64,000 nt of DNA, from positions 2,976,001-3,040,000 of the forward strand of contig NZ_AP025286.1 in the NCBI RefSeq assembly GCF_036492245.1, written 5' to 3'. The notes under the pieces were generated by a model that saw only the letters and a list, made by a program, of their open reading frames with translations, searched no databases and was not told the origin of the DNA. The position numbers and the translations under genes were made by a program. Positions 53,930 to 63,786 of the stretch are shown here, piece by piece. The stretch's first letter is position 1. Every line of letters starts with the position of its first letter. This stretch comes from Treponema bryantii (GTDB lineage: Bacteria; Spirochaetota; Spirochaetia; Treponematales; Treponemataceae).

Positions 53930-55180
53930 ATGAAAAAAACTATGTTTATTGCTGTAATGGCAATAATGGCGCTGCTAACCGTTTTTACTGGTTGTAATAA
54001 TGCTGCAAATCCAGTATATGAACCTGAGCAGCAGGATGGGCTGGCTTTTGTATTAAAATTACCAGAAAGACCTAATCAACGTGCTGCATATTATGATCAG
54101 TCAGATGCAGAGTGGTATGAAATACAAATTCGGCAGAATGATAATTTTATCAACTCGACACGTGGCCAACCTGGTGAAATTGTACGTCTCGAAGTTCCAA
54201 GAGAAGGCTGGTATACAATATCAGTATATGCATACAATTACAACGGAACATTAATTGCAGAAGGCTATAAGGAAACATATATTTCTGCATCCGATGGTGA
54301 ATTAGTAATCACTATTATGATTAATCCTAGAAAAAAGCAAATAGGTTTTTATATTGAAATCATATGGGCACCAGCGCCAGATGATGAACCTTACAACGAA
54401 ACCATTGGTCATCCATTGAGAAGTGGTAGCGAAATAAATGACATCTTAAAAACTATTACGCCTTGTGAATACATTGAAACGACAGACGGTAAAGACAAAC
54501 TATGTTTTTATTTAGCAGAAAGATTTACGCGTAGTGAGCAACCAATCAATACAAATTATTATCTTGATATGAATAATAACGTTCCAGTATGGTACGAAGC
54601 AGAAAACAAAACAATTTATTACTATATTCAAGGCAATGATAGCCTTGTATTAAATCCTGATTCCAGCTATATGTTTGAGGGGTTAAACAGACTTAAATCA
54701 ATTGATGTTGACCAATTTAATACAGAAAGTGTTCAATATATGGATTATATGTTTGCTAACTGCGAATCTCTGACATATCTTAATCCAGGTCATTTCAATA
54801 CTCAAAATGTCAGAAGCATGAATTGTATGTTCATGAATTGTAAATCCATAACAAAACTACCTGTTGATGGTTTTGACACAGAAAAGGTGCTGGACATGTC
54901 TTATATGTTTGCCGGATGTGAATCACTACCTCATATTGACATAAGTAATTTTGAAATGTACCAGAATCCGAAAATTTATGGTATGTTTAATAATTGTTCA
55001 AACCTTGAATTTATTTATGCACGTCCTGATACTGACTGGTGTAAATACATAAATGACATAGATATTGGAATATTCTTTGGCTGTATCAGACTTCCAAACT
55101 ATACAGATGAGAAAACTTCTGTCAGATATGCACATATAGGAAATTATAATGACTGTATAGGCTACTTCACTGAAAGATAA
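53930..55180 (+). CDS. BspA-like (DUF285) leucine-rich surface lipoprotein
   Basis: This 416-aa protein has a lipoprotein signal with lipobox FTGC near residue 23. After a beta-sandwich-like N-terminus (about 35-140), residues 210-345 carry Treponema/BspA-type repeats of about 23 residues with the pattern FNTxxVxxMxxMFxxCxSLxxL, for example VQYMDYMFANCESLTYL, VRSMNCMFMNCKSITKL and VLDMSYMFAGCESLPHI. Such proteins are usually surface adhesins. AAAGGAG at about -8 fixes the start at 53930. Confidence 0.88.
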   Translation: MKKTMFIAVMAIMALLTVFTGCNNAANPVYEPEQQDGLAFVLKLPERPNQRAAYYDQSDAEWYEIQIRQNDNFINSTRGQPGEIVRLEVPREGWYTISVYAYNYNGTLIAEGYKETYISASDGELVITIMINPRKKQIGFYIEIIWAPAPDDEPYNETIGHPLRSGSEINDILKTITPCEYIETTDGKDKLCFYLAERFTRSEQPINTNYYLDMNNNVPVWYEAENKTIYYYIQGNDSLVLNPDSSYMFEGLNRLKSIDVDQFNTESVQYMDYMFANCESLTYLNPGHFNTQNVRSMNCMFMNCKSITKLPVDGFDTEKVLDMSYMFAGCESLPHIDISNFEMYQNPKIYGMFNNCSNLEFIYARPDTDWCKYINDIDIGIFFGCIRLPNYTDEKTSVRYAHIGNYNDCIGYFTER

Positions 55181-55211
55181 TACTTTTCTTCATGTATAAG
55201 AAGAAATAAAG

Positions 55212-55257
55212 AAGCCCCTTGAAAACTGACTGCAAAGTCATTTTCAGGGGGCTTTTT
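55212..55257. terminator. Terminator between convergent lipoprotein genes
   Basis: AAGCCCCTTGAAAACTGAC and GTCATTTTCAGGGGGCTT form a long stem with one bulge. It is followed by TTTTT on the plus strand and preceded by a weaker A-rich run for minus-strand use. Confidence 0.88.
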
Positions 55258-55275
55258 CTTTAACCGTAGAGTTTC

Positions 55276-56367
55276 TTATTTATCCCACAATTTTGTGCTG
55301 GTGTTGCCATCAAAAAAAGCTACTCCATAATAGGAACCTTCTATGAGCGGGTCACGAGCCATATAATAAACTCCCGTTGAATCTGCTCCCAGGACAGCAA
55401 CACAACCTGTAACATCAGATACAACAGTTTTAATTGTCTTTTCATTATAATCATAACAGATGAAATTGATACTTCCATTTACACTGGCAGGTAAAACAAT
55501 CTGATTTACAGCCGGCATAGTAAAACCATAACCAAAGAAGCAGTCAAAATCAGAAGGGAATAAAGAATCTTTATTCAGATTTTCTGTGCATTCAATATCA
55601 TCTGCGTTTGAATTTCCTGTCAGGGAAAATTTATAGATAAGAGGCTTTGCTGCCGATTTATCTCTTCCACTTAAGAAAGCATATACACCATTCTCAGTAT
55701 TTAAGATTCTAAGAAAGTCAGAATTTTTTGCGGTTGAAAAGCATTTATGAATACCCTTCTTTGTAATGAAGAAAACATTGTTTTTTGTATCTTCCCTGTT
55801 TCCACCGCAAATGCAGATTCCATCTTCCGTAAAAAAACAATCAGAAACAAAGCAATCAATATTTCCTTTCCAAATCTGCTTTAGTTTTAGTTTATCTTTT
55901 TTATATGAATATTTTAATTGATAAAGCGAAAAGCAAAAGCCCTTGTTTTCATCAAATGAATTAGTCTGAGTAAGAACATAGTTTTTGTCTACAAAAGAAA
56001 TATATCCGTTTAATTTTACTTCGCAGCTTAATTTTTGATTATTATCAATATGATACAAACTCTGTTTCTTTTTATCCCAGGCGAGAATGTATCCGTTTTT
56101 AAGAGAAGAACTTACTGCTCTCTGAGTATAGCCCTCTGAAGTTAAATAAGATTTATATGATTTTGTAATAAATTGATTTTTTGAATCTGAAGAAAAAGAA
56201 TATAATCTTCCATTTTTTACAAAAGGAATTTCAGATTCTTTATTAACAGAATTCCTGGCAGAACAACTGGAAAAAACAAGCAGGCAGGTCAAAAAAAATA
56301 CCGCAAGTTTTCTGCAACCTGCGGTATCCAATCTGCCCTTTGCGGTTGCAACGGACAGACAGCTCAT
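55276..56367 (-). CDS. Lipoprotein of unknown function, paired with YiiX-like peptidase
   Basis: This 363-aa protein has a long basic N-terminus and a hydrophobic stretch ending VFSSC, a lipobox with Cys near residue 35. The mature part has repeating strand patterns of about 40 residues (for example NGYILAWDKKKQSLYHID and GVYYMARDPLIEG), suggesting a beta-propeller. No family is recognised. Its ATG overlaps the stop of the upstream gene (TAATG), so the two proteins are translationally coupled and probably act together. Confidence 0.7.
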   Translation of the reverse strand: MSCLSVATAKGRLDTAGCRKLAVFFLTCLLVFSSCSARNSVNKESEIPFVKNGRLYSFSSDSKNQFITKSYKSYLTSEGYTQRAVSSSLKNGYILAWDKKKQSLYHIDNNQKLSCEVKLNGYISFVDKNYVLTQTNSFDENKGFCFSLYQLKYSYKKDKLKLKQIWKGNIDCFVSDCFFTEDGICICGGNREDTKNNVFFITKKGIHKCFSTAKNSDFLRILNTENGVYAFLSGRDKSAAKPLIYKFSLTGNSNADDIECTENLNKDSLFPSDFDCFFGYGFTMPAVNQIVLPASVNGSINFICYDYNEKTIKTVVSDVTGCVAVLGADSTGVYYMARDPLIEGSYYGVAFFDGNTSTKLWDK

Positions 56368-57365
56368 TAGTACTCCCTGATTTTCTCGTAAGCCTTATTG
56401 AAATAAGGTGAAAGTAAAATCTCTTCAGCAAGAACTATATTTGTTTTAGCAGTAGCAATGTAATCATTTATTGCTTCCTGTTTCTTCTTAGAGCTATAGA
56501 AGAAGCGTACTGCATAATAATCTTTTACGAGTGTATAAAGACCAGAAGTTGTCCAGTCTATGAGATTTGAGTTAGAGTCAATATCCCAACCATATTTATC
56601 GTAAACCCACCATACAACCTTAGTACAATACCAAGTATATGTATCTGCTTTTGTAACAACATTAAAGATGTTTACTGTATTCTTAAAGAAACCGTATTCC
56701 ATATTTTTGTTGTTCATATTACAGTAAGTGTCCATATAATTCTGAGCATAATCAAGCTGTGATTTGTTCATAGAATATTTTGGATTAAGGACACACGCAT
56801 TTACTTTATTGCGCCAGTCTGTAGCTGTTTCATAACCAGCACCTTTAGTAATAGCTGTTTCAAGACAGTAAACATTTTCATTGTTTGGATCATACTTATC
56901 CAAATCAAGAACAGCTCCATGATAGTAAGAACCTGGCAGTGTTTTTGGAGATACCCAGTCAATTACAGAACCAACCAGATCATCTGTTCCACCAGAAATA
57001 TATACAGCACCATCCTTATTAAATGGCATATCAGTCATTGCCGGATAGTTGCTTGAACCTGATTTTCCACTGCTTCCTGCACGAGCAGCTCTTGCAACAG
57101 CAAATTCATCGCCTGCCTGCAGCATATCTGTACCATACTTTGCATCGAACTTTGCAAGAGCATCAGTCTCGCCCTCAGTTCCGAGCGCAGCAAGTATATC
57201 AGCAAAATCAGCATCAACTTCTGCTTCCCAAGCAGCAACATCTTCTGGTTGAACTCCCGAAGAAATTACAGCCTGCTTGCTGTCATAATGTTCAGTTGGA
57301 AAATCAGCTGAACATCCCACGAAAATAACTGCAACTGCAGCTACCCAAAGAAAAGATTTCTTCAT
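56367..57365 (-). CDS. Lipoprotein with YiiX/YebB-type permuted NlpC/P60 domain
   Basis: This 332-aa protein has a signal peptide ending FVGC (lipidation near Cys18) and a helical segment to about 110. A domain matching the permuted papain-like YiiX family follows: catalytic His candidate in YYHGAVLDLDKY, the acidic VYCLETAI strand and the nucleophile Cys candidate in TWYCTKVVWWVYDKYG. Relatives are amidases or peptidases acting on lipids or cell-wall peptides; the substrate here is unknown. AGGAG precedes the start by about 6 nt. It is the first gene of a two-gene operon. Confidence 0.82.
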   Translation of the reverse strand: MKKSFLWVAAVAVIFVGCSADFPTEHYDSKQAVISSGVQPEDVAAWEAEVDADFADILAALGTEGETDALAKFDAKYGTDMLQAGDEFAVARAARAGSSGKSGSSNYPAMTDMPFNKDGAVYISGGTDDLVGSVIDWVSPKTLPGSYYHGAVLDLDKYDPNNENVYCLETAITKGAGYETATDWRNKVNACVLNPKYSMNKSQLDYAQNYMDTYCNMNNKNMEYGFFKNTVNIFNVVTKADTYTWYCTKVVWWVYDKYGWDIDSNSNLIDWTTSGLYTLVKDYYAVRFFYSSKKKQEAINDYIATAKTNIVLAEEILLSPYFNKAYEKIREY

Positions 57366-57425
57366 AGTTTCTCCTACAAGAAAACAATTAGTTTTTTTTA
57401 TTGATTTCTTATTTTTATATAAACT

Positions 57426-57453
57426 ATTGTAACATAGAAAATCTTTTTGACAA
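57426..57453 (-). promoter_or_regulatory. Promoter of the YiiX-like lipoprotein operon
   Basis: On the minus strand TTGTCA (57453-57448), a 16-nt spacer and TACAAT (57431-57426) form a plausible sigma-70 promoter. The leader to the ATG is about 60 nt. Confidence 0.65.
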
Positions 57454-57473
57454 CTTAAAAAAATCCTTTTTGC

Positions 57474-59018
57474 TTATTTCAAATATTCATCTATCTGTTT
57501 AGCACATTCACGGCCTTCAGAAATGGCCCAGACAACCAGTGACTGGCCGCGGTGCATGTCTCCGGCGGTAAAGATTTTTGCAGTTCCTGTTGCGTAATTT
57601 TCAGGAGCAGGAGAAGCAACTGTACCGCGAGGTCCGAGTTCAACTCCGAAAGCATTTGCCGTATATTCTTCACAACCAACAAAGCCTGCAGCAACAAGAA
57701 GCAAATCACAAGGCAGAGTTTTTTCTGTTCCTGCGCGTTCAACAAGTTGACGTTTTCCATCAATCATCTTGAACTCAACTTCTATTGTCTTAACAGCTGT
57801 GATGTGACCGTTTTCGCTAATAACTTCTTTTACAGTTGTTTCATAAACACGAGGGTCGTGACCGAACTTTGCGATTGATTCTTCTGCACCGTAATCAACC
57901 TTAAGTACTTTTGGCCACTCCGGCCATGGATTGTTTGCGGCACGTTCAACAGGAGGACAAGGCATCATCTCAATCTGAACTACCCCGCTTGCTCCAAGAC
58001 GGATTGCAGAACCACAGCAGTCATTACCTGTATCACCACCACCTACAATCACAACGTTTTTACCACAAACTTCAATACCTGATTTTGCAGCAAGGGCAGA
58101 AGCAATCTGATCATTTGTTGATTCTGTTCCGATTTTTTCGAGAGCCTCATTTGTCTGAACGACACTCTTTGTAACTGCTGTAAGGAAGTCTACGGCAAAC
58201 ATAACTCCACCGGCAGCGCCCTTATTCAGCTTATCCATTCCTGCTGCCGCGAGGGCTCTCGCCTTTTTTGCACCGCAGCACAAAGCAACTGCATCAAAAT
58301 CTTCAAGAATCTGAGAAGCAGCATAATCGTGGCCGACATCAGCATTGAAAACAAACTCAACACCTTCTGCCTTCATCAGTTCAATACGGCGGTCAACAAT
58401 CTTTTTGTCGAGTTTCATATTTGGAATACCGTACATCAAAAGTCCGCCGGCCTTATCTTCTCGCTCATAAACTGTAACACTGTGGCCGCGACGATTGAGC
58501 CAGTCTGCACAGGCAAGACCTGCAGGGCCCGCACCAATTACAGCAATCTTTTTTCCACTGCGATTTGCAGGAATCTCCGGCTTCATATATCCGGTTTCAA
58601 AAGCTTTTTCGATGATAAAAAGTTCGTTGTCATGAACAGTAACGGCACTCTCGCCTACAACAGGAGATCCACAGTTACAGGCTTTTTCACAGAGGGCTGG
58701 GCAAACACGGCCTGTGAATTCAGGGAAACTTGAAGTTTTCAAAAGACGCCATGCAGCCATATCAAACTGGCCGTTATAAAGAGCATCGTTCCATTCTGGA
58801 ATATAATTATGAAGCGGACATCCGGTAACCATTCCGGAAAGCTTCATAGCACTCTGGCACATAGGAACACCGCAGTTCATACAGCGGGCAGCCTGCTCAC
58901 GGCGGGCTTTTTCATCAAGTTTAGGGTGGAATTCTTTGAAGTTTGTAATTCGTACAAGCGGCTCAACACTGCCGTTTTCCACACGTTTATAATCCATGAA
59001 TCCTGTTGGTTTTGCCAT
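57474..59018 (-). CDS. gltD: Glutamate synthase (NADPH) small subunit
   Basis: GltD passes electrons from NADPH through FAD and iron-sulfur clusters to the large subunit that makes glutamate from glutamine and 2-oxoglutarate. At 514 aa it has normal length. Visible are the N-terminal cluster cysteines CMNCGVPMCQS and CPALCEKACNCGSP, the FAD motif GAGPAGLACADWL and the NADPH motif VVIVGGGDTGNDCCGSAI. The FAD C-terminal motif TAGDMHRGQSLVVWAI is also present. No gltB is adjacent: upstream is a hairpin and an unrelated operon, so the large subunit must be elsewhere, or this is an orphan NADPH-dependent GltD-like reductase. Confidence 0.94.
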   Translation of the reverse strand: MAKPTGFMDYKRVENGSVEPLVRITNFKEFHPKLDEKARREQAARCMNCGVPMCQSAMKLSGMVTGCPLHNYIPEWNDALYNGQFDMAAWRLLKTSSFPEFTGRVCPALCEKACNCGSPVVGESAVTVHDNELFIIEKAFETGYMKPEIPANRSGKKIAVIGAGPAGLACADWLNRRGHSVTVYEREDKAGGLLMYGIPNMKLDKKIVDRRIELMKAEGVEFVFNADVGHDYAASQILEDFDAVALCCGAKKARALAAAGMDKLNKGAAGGVMFAVDFLTAVTKSVVQTNEALEKIGTESTNDQIASALAAKSGIEVCGKNVVIVGGGDTGNDCCGSAIRLGASGVVQIEMMPCPPVERAANNPWPEWPKVLKVDYGAEESIAKFGHDPRVYETTVKEVISENGHITAVKTIEVEFKMIDGKRQLVERAGTEKTLPCDLLLVAAGFVGCEEYTANAFGVELGPRGTVASPAPENYATGTAKIFTAGDMHRGQSLVVWAISEGRECAKQIDEYLK

Positions 59019-59039
59019 TTTTTTCCTCGCAAAAATAAA

Positions 59040-59092
59040 AAAGGCGCCGTAAGAAGAATCCGAAATTTTCAGACTCTTTTTACGGCGCCTTT
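59040..59092 (-). terminator. GC-rich hairpin in front of gltD
   Basis: AAAGGCGCCGTAA and TTACGGCGCCTTT pair perfectly and extend through AAGAGTC/GATTCTT with mismatches; a T-run follows on the minus strand. It may terminate the NAD-kinase-like operon. TTGACA (59144-59139) with AATAAT 17 nt later lies between that gene and the hairpin, so a transcript starting there would cross the hairpin before the gltD Shine-Dalgarno. Confidence 0.75.
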
Positions 59093-59161
59093 GCCTTAAA
59101 CTAAATTGTTTCTATATTATTGCAAAATGACATATTGTTGTCAAGTTATGCCAGTTGTCAC

Positions 59162-60067
59162 TTACACAATAATATGGGCCTTTGTATCAGCAAGCCCGAT
59201 TTTTACAATTGCCCCGGAATTAAAATTCAGAAAATCCTTTTCTATACCATCACTGAAAATAACACCTTTCTGCGGCATAAAAGATTCAATAATTAAAGGA
59301 TGTGCTTCATCAACATAACCTGAAACTATATTTGCATCTGAATACTTGCTTTCAAAAGGTTCTCGCACAACAAAAAACAGCTGATCCTGATCCCAGGTCA
59401 TATCTATTTCAGTGCGCTTATTAGACATTCCAGATACCTGTTTACAGATTGAACTCAACCAACCGGTTGAACCTGCACCTGTAGAAACAATAATTCCACT
59501 CGATGACTGATTTTCATTTTCTGTTCCAAAAGTGATTTTATATCTGGCAGAAATATGTGATGCAGGACCAATGAAAAAATCATTAAAAGCAAGAAGAGTC
59601 TGGCCATCATTCAATGTTGCCTTTGCCATCGTTATATCATCACAATTAAACCTTGAAGAAATGATTCTTGGGATTTCTTCAGAAAAATTTTTCATATTAT
59701 GCGGAAGCAGAACTCCATCATATCTGGAATTATCTGGATTAATTGCAAATATCGGAAGACCTTTTACATATTTTGCAGTATTTGCAACAAGGCCATCCTG
59801 TCCCACAACAACAGGGAGATCCTTTTCTGAAAAAATATAATTCGGGAGATAACTTCTGTCTATTACTTTACACTTAAAATTCACGGACAATTTTTCGACA
59901 ACAGCAGCAAGTGATTCCTTGAAAATCATATGCTCCTGTTCATAATCTGAAAAATCTCCGCCACTATGCTCAATATAAAACTTAGCCTGAGCTTTAGTAT
60001 TGAATCTCTCAATTAAAGACTCAAGCCTTGTTTTATTTGTGATAATTACAGCATTCTCTAATTTCAT
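59162..60067 (-). CDS. NAD-kinase-like protein
   Basis: This 301-aa protein has the NAD-kinase/diacylglycerol-kinase fold. The ADP-ribose-binding GGDGT loop is altered to VVVGQDGLVANTA, the NE/D loop reads FNDFFIG and the conserved glycine stretch VSTGAGSTGWLSSI is well kept. The change Gly to Gln in the catalytic loop means activity cannot be assumed. NAD kinases make NADP from NAD and ATP. It starts 2 nt after the SPFH gene stop and probably acts with it. Confidence 0.78.
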   Translation of the reverse strand: MKLENAVIITNKTRLESLIERFNTKAQAKFYIEHSGGDFSDYEQEHMIFKESLAAVVEKLSVNFKCKVIDRSYLPNYIFSEKDLPVVVGQDGLVANTAKYVKGLPIFAINPDNSRYDGVLLPHNMKNFSEEIPRIISSRFNCDDITMAKATLNDGQTLLAFNDFFIGPASHISARYKITFGTENENQSSSGIIVSTGAGSTGWLSSICKQVSGMSNKRTEIDMTWDQDQLFFVVREPFESKYSDANIVSGYVDEAHPLIIESFMPQKGVIFSDGIEKDFLNFNSGAIVKIGLADTKAHIIV

Positions 60068-60069
60068 TT

Positions 60070-61086
60070 CTATTCATCATCACGATCGATAAGTGATTTT
60101 AAAAGATCTGGTGTAATGTTGAGATTTCCAATTTTTTCAGATTTCTCTGCAAGTTCTCTGAATGCAAGACCAAGATTATCTGCAGCAGAAAGACCGTTAT
60201 TATTCATTGCCATGAGGATATGCCAGTCAAGATTCTTATATGGAGCAAGAGTTTTTTCAAGTTCATAGCCCTTTGCATCAGCCTGTTTCTTGATATTTTC
60301 AGCCTGCATATCTGTAAGAGTCTTTTTCTTTTCCTCAATCTCGATATCAGAAGCAATCTGCATATCTCTAAGCTTATGCTCAGTCTGGGCTTTTTCAAGC
60401 TGAAGCTCAGCTGTTTTCTTATCAATCTGCTTCTGTTTTTCTTTTACCGCAATTTCTGTATTCAATTCACTCTCACGAATTTTTCTTTCCTGTTCTACTG
60501 CAAAGTTTCTTCTTTCGTAAACAGCCTGATCAGCTTCCTTCTGCAAGGCCTCACGAGTTTCTGTCTCAAGTGCTTTTCCCATTTCAGGTGATGGAGAAAC
60601 TCCAAGAACTTCTACCGAAAGAATCTGAACTCCAAGGAGTTTTACTGCCTTTGAATTCAAAAGATTTTCCTGAATGATTGCAGAAATATCTTGAGCACAA
60701 CGAAGTCCTTCCTTTAATTTCTTTCCCTGAATATATGAAGAAACTGCTGTCTGGGCTTCATTATTCAATCGCTGTTCCAGAACCTCAAATTTTTCAAAGC
60801 GAGGGCGTTTATTTGCATTTACAGTAAAATCGAGAGCTTCGGAAAGCGCCTTTGGATCAGAGATATTATAAGTTATCTGGCCCTGAACTGTAATTTCCTG
60901 AAAGTCTTCTGAAGTTTCCTTGAAAATAAAAGGAACATCTCGAGTTCCTAACGGTATCGCTGTCAAAGAAGAAGACGGCTTATAATAAAAGAAAGACAAA
61001 CCTCTTCCTTCACGCTTAATCTTACCTTTACTGTAATGAATTACATAGGTCATCGAATCAAAAGAACTGAATTTAATTCCAAACAT
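60070..61086 (-). CDS. SPFH/Band 7 domain protein
   Basis: This 338-aa protein has no clear N-terminal membrane anchor. The SPFH domain covers about residues 20-190, with EITVQGQITYNISDPKAL and VQILSVEVLGVSPSPEMGKALE. A long charged coiled coil spans about 190-290 and a short tail binds partners. SPFH proteins assemble into oligomeric membrane scaffolds for proteases and signalling complexes. Pairing with a kinase-like gene suggests a joint role in nucleotide or membrane-stress handling; this is inference. Confidence 0.87.
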   Translation of the reverse strand: MFGIKFSSFDSMTYVIHYSKGKIKREGRGLSFFYYKPSSSLTAIPLGTRDVPFIFKETSEDFQEITVQGQITYNISDPKALSEALDFTVNANKRPRFEKFEVLEQRLNNEAQTAVSSYIQGKKLKEGLRCAQDISAIIQENLLNSKAVKLLGVQILSVEVLGVSPSPEMGKALETETREALQKEADQAVYERRNFAVEQERKIRESELNTEIAVKEKQKQIDKKTAELQLEKAQTEHKLRDMQIASDIEIEEKKKTLTDMQAENIKKQADAKGYELEKTLAPYKNLDWHILMAMNNNGLSAADNLGLAFRELAEKSEKIGNLNITPDLLKSLIDRDDE

Positions 61087-61203
61087 TTTAAACTCCCGAA
61101 AGCCACATTTCAGCTTTCTCTTTTTTTGTATATTTACATTCTATTAGATTAATAAGTATATGGTCAATTCAAGATAATCTGTAATAACGAAAAACAATAA
61201 AAA

Positions 61204-61234
61204 AAGATGACCCCATAAAATATGAGGTCATCTT
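61204..61234 (-). terminator. Terminator of the phosphoketolase gene
   Basis: AAGATGACCCCATA and TATGAGGTCATCTT pair with one mismatch around AAAA and are followed on the minus strand by TTTTTTT. It lies 33 nt past the phosphoketolase stop. The rest of 61087-61266 shows no gene. Confidence 0.9.
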
Positions 61235-61266
61235 GAAACTTTTTTAAGTTATATATTCAAACTTTT

Positions 61267-63675
61267 TTATTTAGTTTCTGGTGTGTGCCACTTCCAGTTT
61301 ACTACCTCTGGCAAATCTTCACCGAGTTCTGAGATGTGCTGCTTGTGAGCAACGAGTGTATCATTCATCTTCTGAACGAGGTGGCTAGACTTGTTTCCGA
61401 GCTGTGGCAGGTACTGCAATGCAGCCTTTACGAGGTCAAAGCGGTCAATCTTGTTCTGTACACGCATGTCGAACGGAGTTGTGATTGTACCTTCTTCGTG
61501 GTATCCGTAAACGTGGAGGTTGCGGTTTTCACGAAGATATGTGAGCTCGTGTACCAGCTTTGGATATCCGTGGAATGCGAAAATAATTGGCTTGTCCTTT
61601 GTGAACAATGCATTGTATTCGCTTTCGCTGAGTCCGTGTGGATGCTGATGATCGCTCTGAAGCTTCATCAAGTCTACAACGTTTACAAAACGGATCTTAA
61701 GATCTGGAATATTGTCGCGGAGGATTGTTGTAGCAGCAAGAGCTTCGAGAGTTGGTGTATCACCACAACAAGCCATAACGAGGTCTGGTTCCTGACCATC
61801 ATCGTTAGAAGCCCAGTCCCAGATACCAATACCCTGAGTACAGTGCTTAACTGCCTGATCCATTGTGAGCCACTGGCAGCTTGGGTGCTTAGAAGCAACA
61901 ATTACATTTACGTAGTTCTTGCTCTTAATACAGTGGTCGAATGTAGAAAGAAGACAGTTTGTATCAGGCGGCAGGTACATACGTACAACATCAGCCTTTT
62001 TGTTAGAAATATGATCGAGGAAGCCTGGATCCTGGTGTGTGAATCCGTTGTGGTCCTGCTGCCATACGTTTGATGTAAGGATGAGGTTCAAAGATGCGAT
62101 TGGTGCACGCCACTTGAGCTGTGAGCAAACCTTGAGCCATTTTGCATGCTGAGAAGCCATTGAGTCGATGATACGAATGAATGCTTCGTAGCTTGCGAAG
62201 AATCCGTGACGACCTGTAAGGAGGTAACCTTCGAGCCATCCTTCACACATATGTTCAGAAAGGTAAGAGTCCATGATACGGCCGTTGTGAGCCAGCTTAT
62301 CATCTGTTGGAAGGATCTCTGCGTTGAAGTCGCGGTTTGTAGCTTCGAATGCAGCGTAAAGTCTGTTAGACATAGACTCATCTGGTCCGAAGATACGGAA
62401 GTTCTTGTTGTCTTCATTGAGCTTAAGAACATCGCGGATATAGTTTCCGAGCTCTTTCATATCCTGAGCTTTTACGCTACCAGGAGTTTTAACTTCGAGA
62501 GCATATTTTTTGAAGTCAGGTGTGCGGAGGTCCTTAAGAAGGTTTCCACCGTTTGCATGTGGGTTAGCAGAAATTCTGTGTTCACCCTTTGGAGCGATAG
62601 CCTGGATTTCAGCCTTGAGGCGGTAGTTCTCGTCAAAGAGTTCTTCCGGTTTGTAAGACTTGAGCCATGCTTCGAGCTCTTTCATGTGTTTTGCTTCGTT
62701 TGGATCCGGTTTTGTGAGGTCGATTGGAACCTGGTGTGCACGGAATGAGTTTTCAATTGGATCGCCGTTATCGTTGAACTTTGGACCTGTCCATCCCTTT
62801 GGTGTGCGGAGAACGATCATTGGCCAGAATGGGCGTTCTGTCTTTCCGTTTACACGTGCATCGCGCTGGATCTTCTGGATTTTTTCGATACAGCGGTCAA
62901 CAGCAGCAGCCATTGCGTGGTGTACTTCCATGTGATCTGTATCTGGAGCAGCTTCAACAAAGATTGGCTCCCATCCGCATCCGTGGAAGAAGCTCTTAAC
63001 TTCATCCTTAGAAATGCGGGCAAATACAGTTGGGTTAGAAATCTTATATCCGTTGAGGTGGAGAATTGGAAGAACTGCACCGTCAGTTACAGGATTGAGG
63101 AATTTGTTTGAATGCCATGCTGTAGCCAATGGACCAGTTTCTGCTTCACCATCACCTACGATACAAGTTGTGATAAGGTTAGGATTATCAAATACAGAAC
63201 CGAATGCGTGAGCGATAGAATAACCAAGCTCACCACCTTCGTTGATAGAACCTGGAGTTTCTGGTGCAACGTGGCTTGAGATTCCACCTGGGAATGAGAA
63301 CTGCTTGCAGAGACGGCTCATACCTTCTTCATCAAGACTTACGTTTGGATAAACCTCTGAATAGTAACCTTCAAGATAAGAGTTAGCTACGAAGAAGTTT
63401 CCTCCATGTCCTGGACCTGAAATAAGAATCATGTCGAGGTTGTATTTTGTGATAGCTCTGTTCAAGTGAGTATACACAAAGTTCTGGCCTGGAACTGTAC
63501 CCCAGTGACCAACGATTTTTGTTTTTACCTGATCGCGTGTTAAAGGCTTTCTCAAAAGAGGATTCTCTTTCATGTAAAGCTGGGCAGCTGCAAGATAGTT
63601 AGTTGCACGCCAGTACTGATCAAGTCTGTTGAAGTATTCTTCTGAATCTTCAATACGTTTTGCCTTTTTAGACAT
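61267..63675 (-). CDS. xfp: Xylulose-5-phosphate/fructose-6-phosphate phosphoketolase
   Basis: This ThDP-dependent enzyme splits xylulose-5-P or fructose-6-P with phosphate into acetyl-P and a shorter sugar phosphate, feeding pentoses to acetate. At 802 aa it has standard length. Signatures are [39 protein letters not shown], the ThDP motif [21 protein letters not shown] (read as [15 protein letters not shown]) and the C-terminal [21 protein letters not shown] lies 7 nt before the ATG. It fits a saccharolytic lifestyle with the GH5 and GH43 genes. Codons are biased as in highly expressed genes. Confidence 0.97.
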   Translation of the reverse strand: MSKKAKRIEDSEEYFNRLDQYWRATNYLAAAQLYMKENPLLRKPLTRDQVKTKIVGHWGTVPGQNFVYTHLNRAITKYNLDMILISGPGHGGNFFVANSYLEGYYSEVYPNVSLDEEGMSRLCKQFSFPGGISSHVAPETPGSINEGGELGYSIAHAFGSVFDNPNLITTCIVGDGEAETGPLATAWHSNKFLNPVTDGAVLPILHLNGYKISNPTVFARISKDEVKSFFHGCGWEPIFVEAAPDTDHMEVHHAMAAAVDRCIEKIQKIQRDARVNGKTERPFWPMIVLRTPKGWTGPKFNDNGDPIENSFRAHQVPIDLTKPDPNEAKHMKELEAWLKSYKPEELFDENYRLKAEIQAIAPKGEHRISANPHANGGNLLKDLRTPDFKKYALEVKTPGSVKAQDMKELGNYIRDVLKLNEDNKNFRIFGPDESMSNRLYAAFEATNRDFNAEILPTDDKLAHNGRIMDSYLSEHMCEGWLEGYLLTGRHGFFASYEAFIRIIDSMASQHAKWLKVCSQLKWRAPIASLNLILTSNVWQQDHNGFTHQDPGFLDHISNKKADVVRMYLPPDTNCLLSTFDHCIKSKNYVNVIVASKHPSCQWLTMDQAVKHCTQGIGIWDWASNDDGQEPDLVMACCGDTPTLEALAATTILRDNIPDLKIRFVNVVDLMKLQSDHQHPHGLSESEYNALFTKDKPIIFAFHGYPKLVHELTYLRENRNLHVYGYHEEGTITTPFDMRVQNKIDRFDLVKAALQYLPQLGNKSSHLVQKMNDTLVAHKQHISELGEDLPEVVNWKWHTPETK

Positions 63676-63732
63676 ATAATACTCCTGATTAGGGGTTTAC
63701 CCTTAGGCTTCCCCCTAAAAAATTACGTAGTG

Positions 63733-63761
63733 AGTTTACTGACATACAGGTTTTATTGCAA
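63733..63761 (-). promoter_or_regulatory. Possible promoter of the phosphoketolase gene
   Basis: On the minus strand TTGCAA (63761-63756), a 17-nt spacer and TAAACT (63738-63733) form a plausible promoter. The leader contains AGGGG...CCCCT (63692-63717), able to pair close to the Shine-Dalgarno. Confidence 0.5.
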
Positions 63762-63786
63762 GAGGATTTTAACGCTTTAACGTAAT

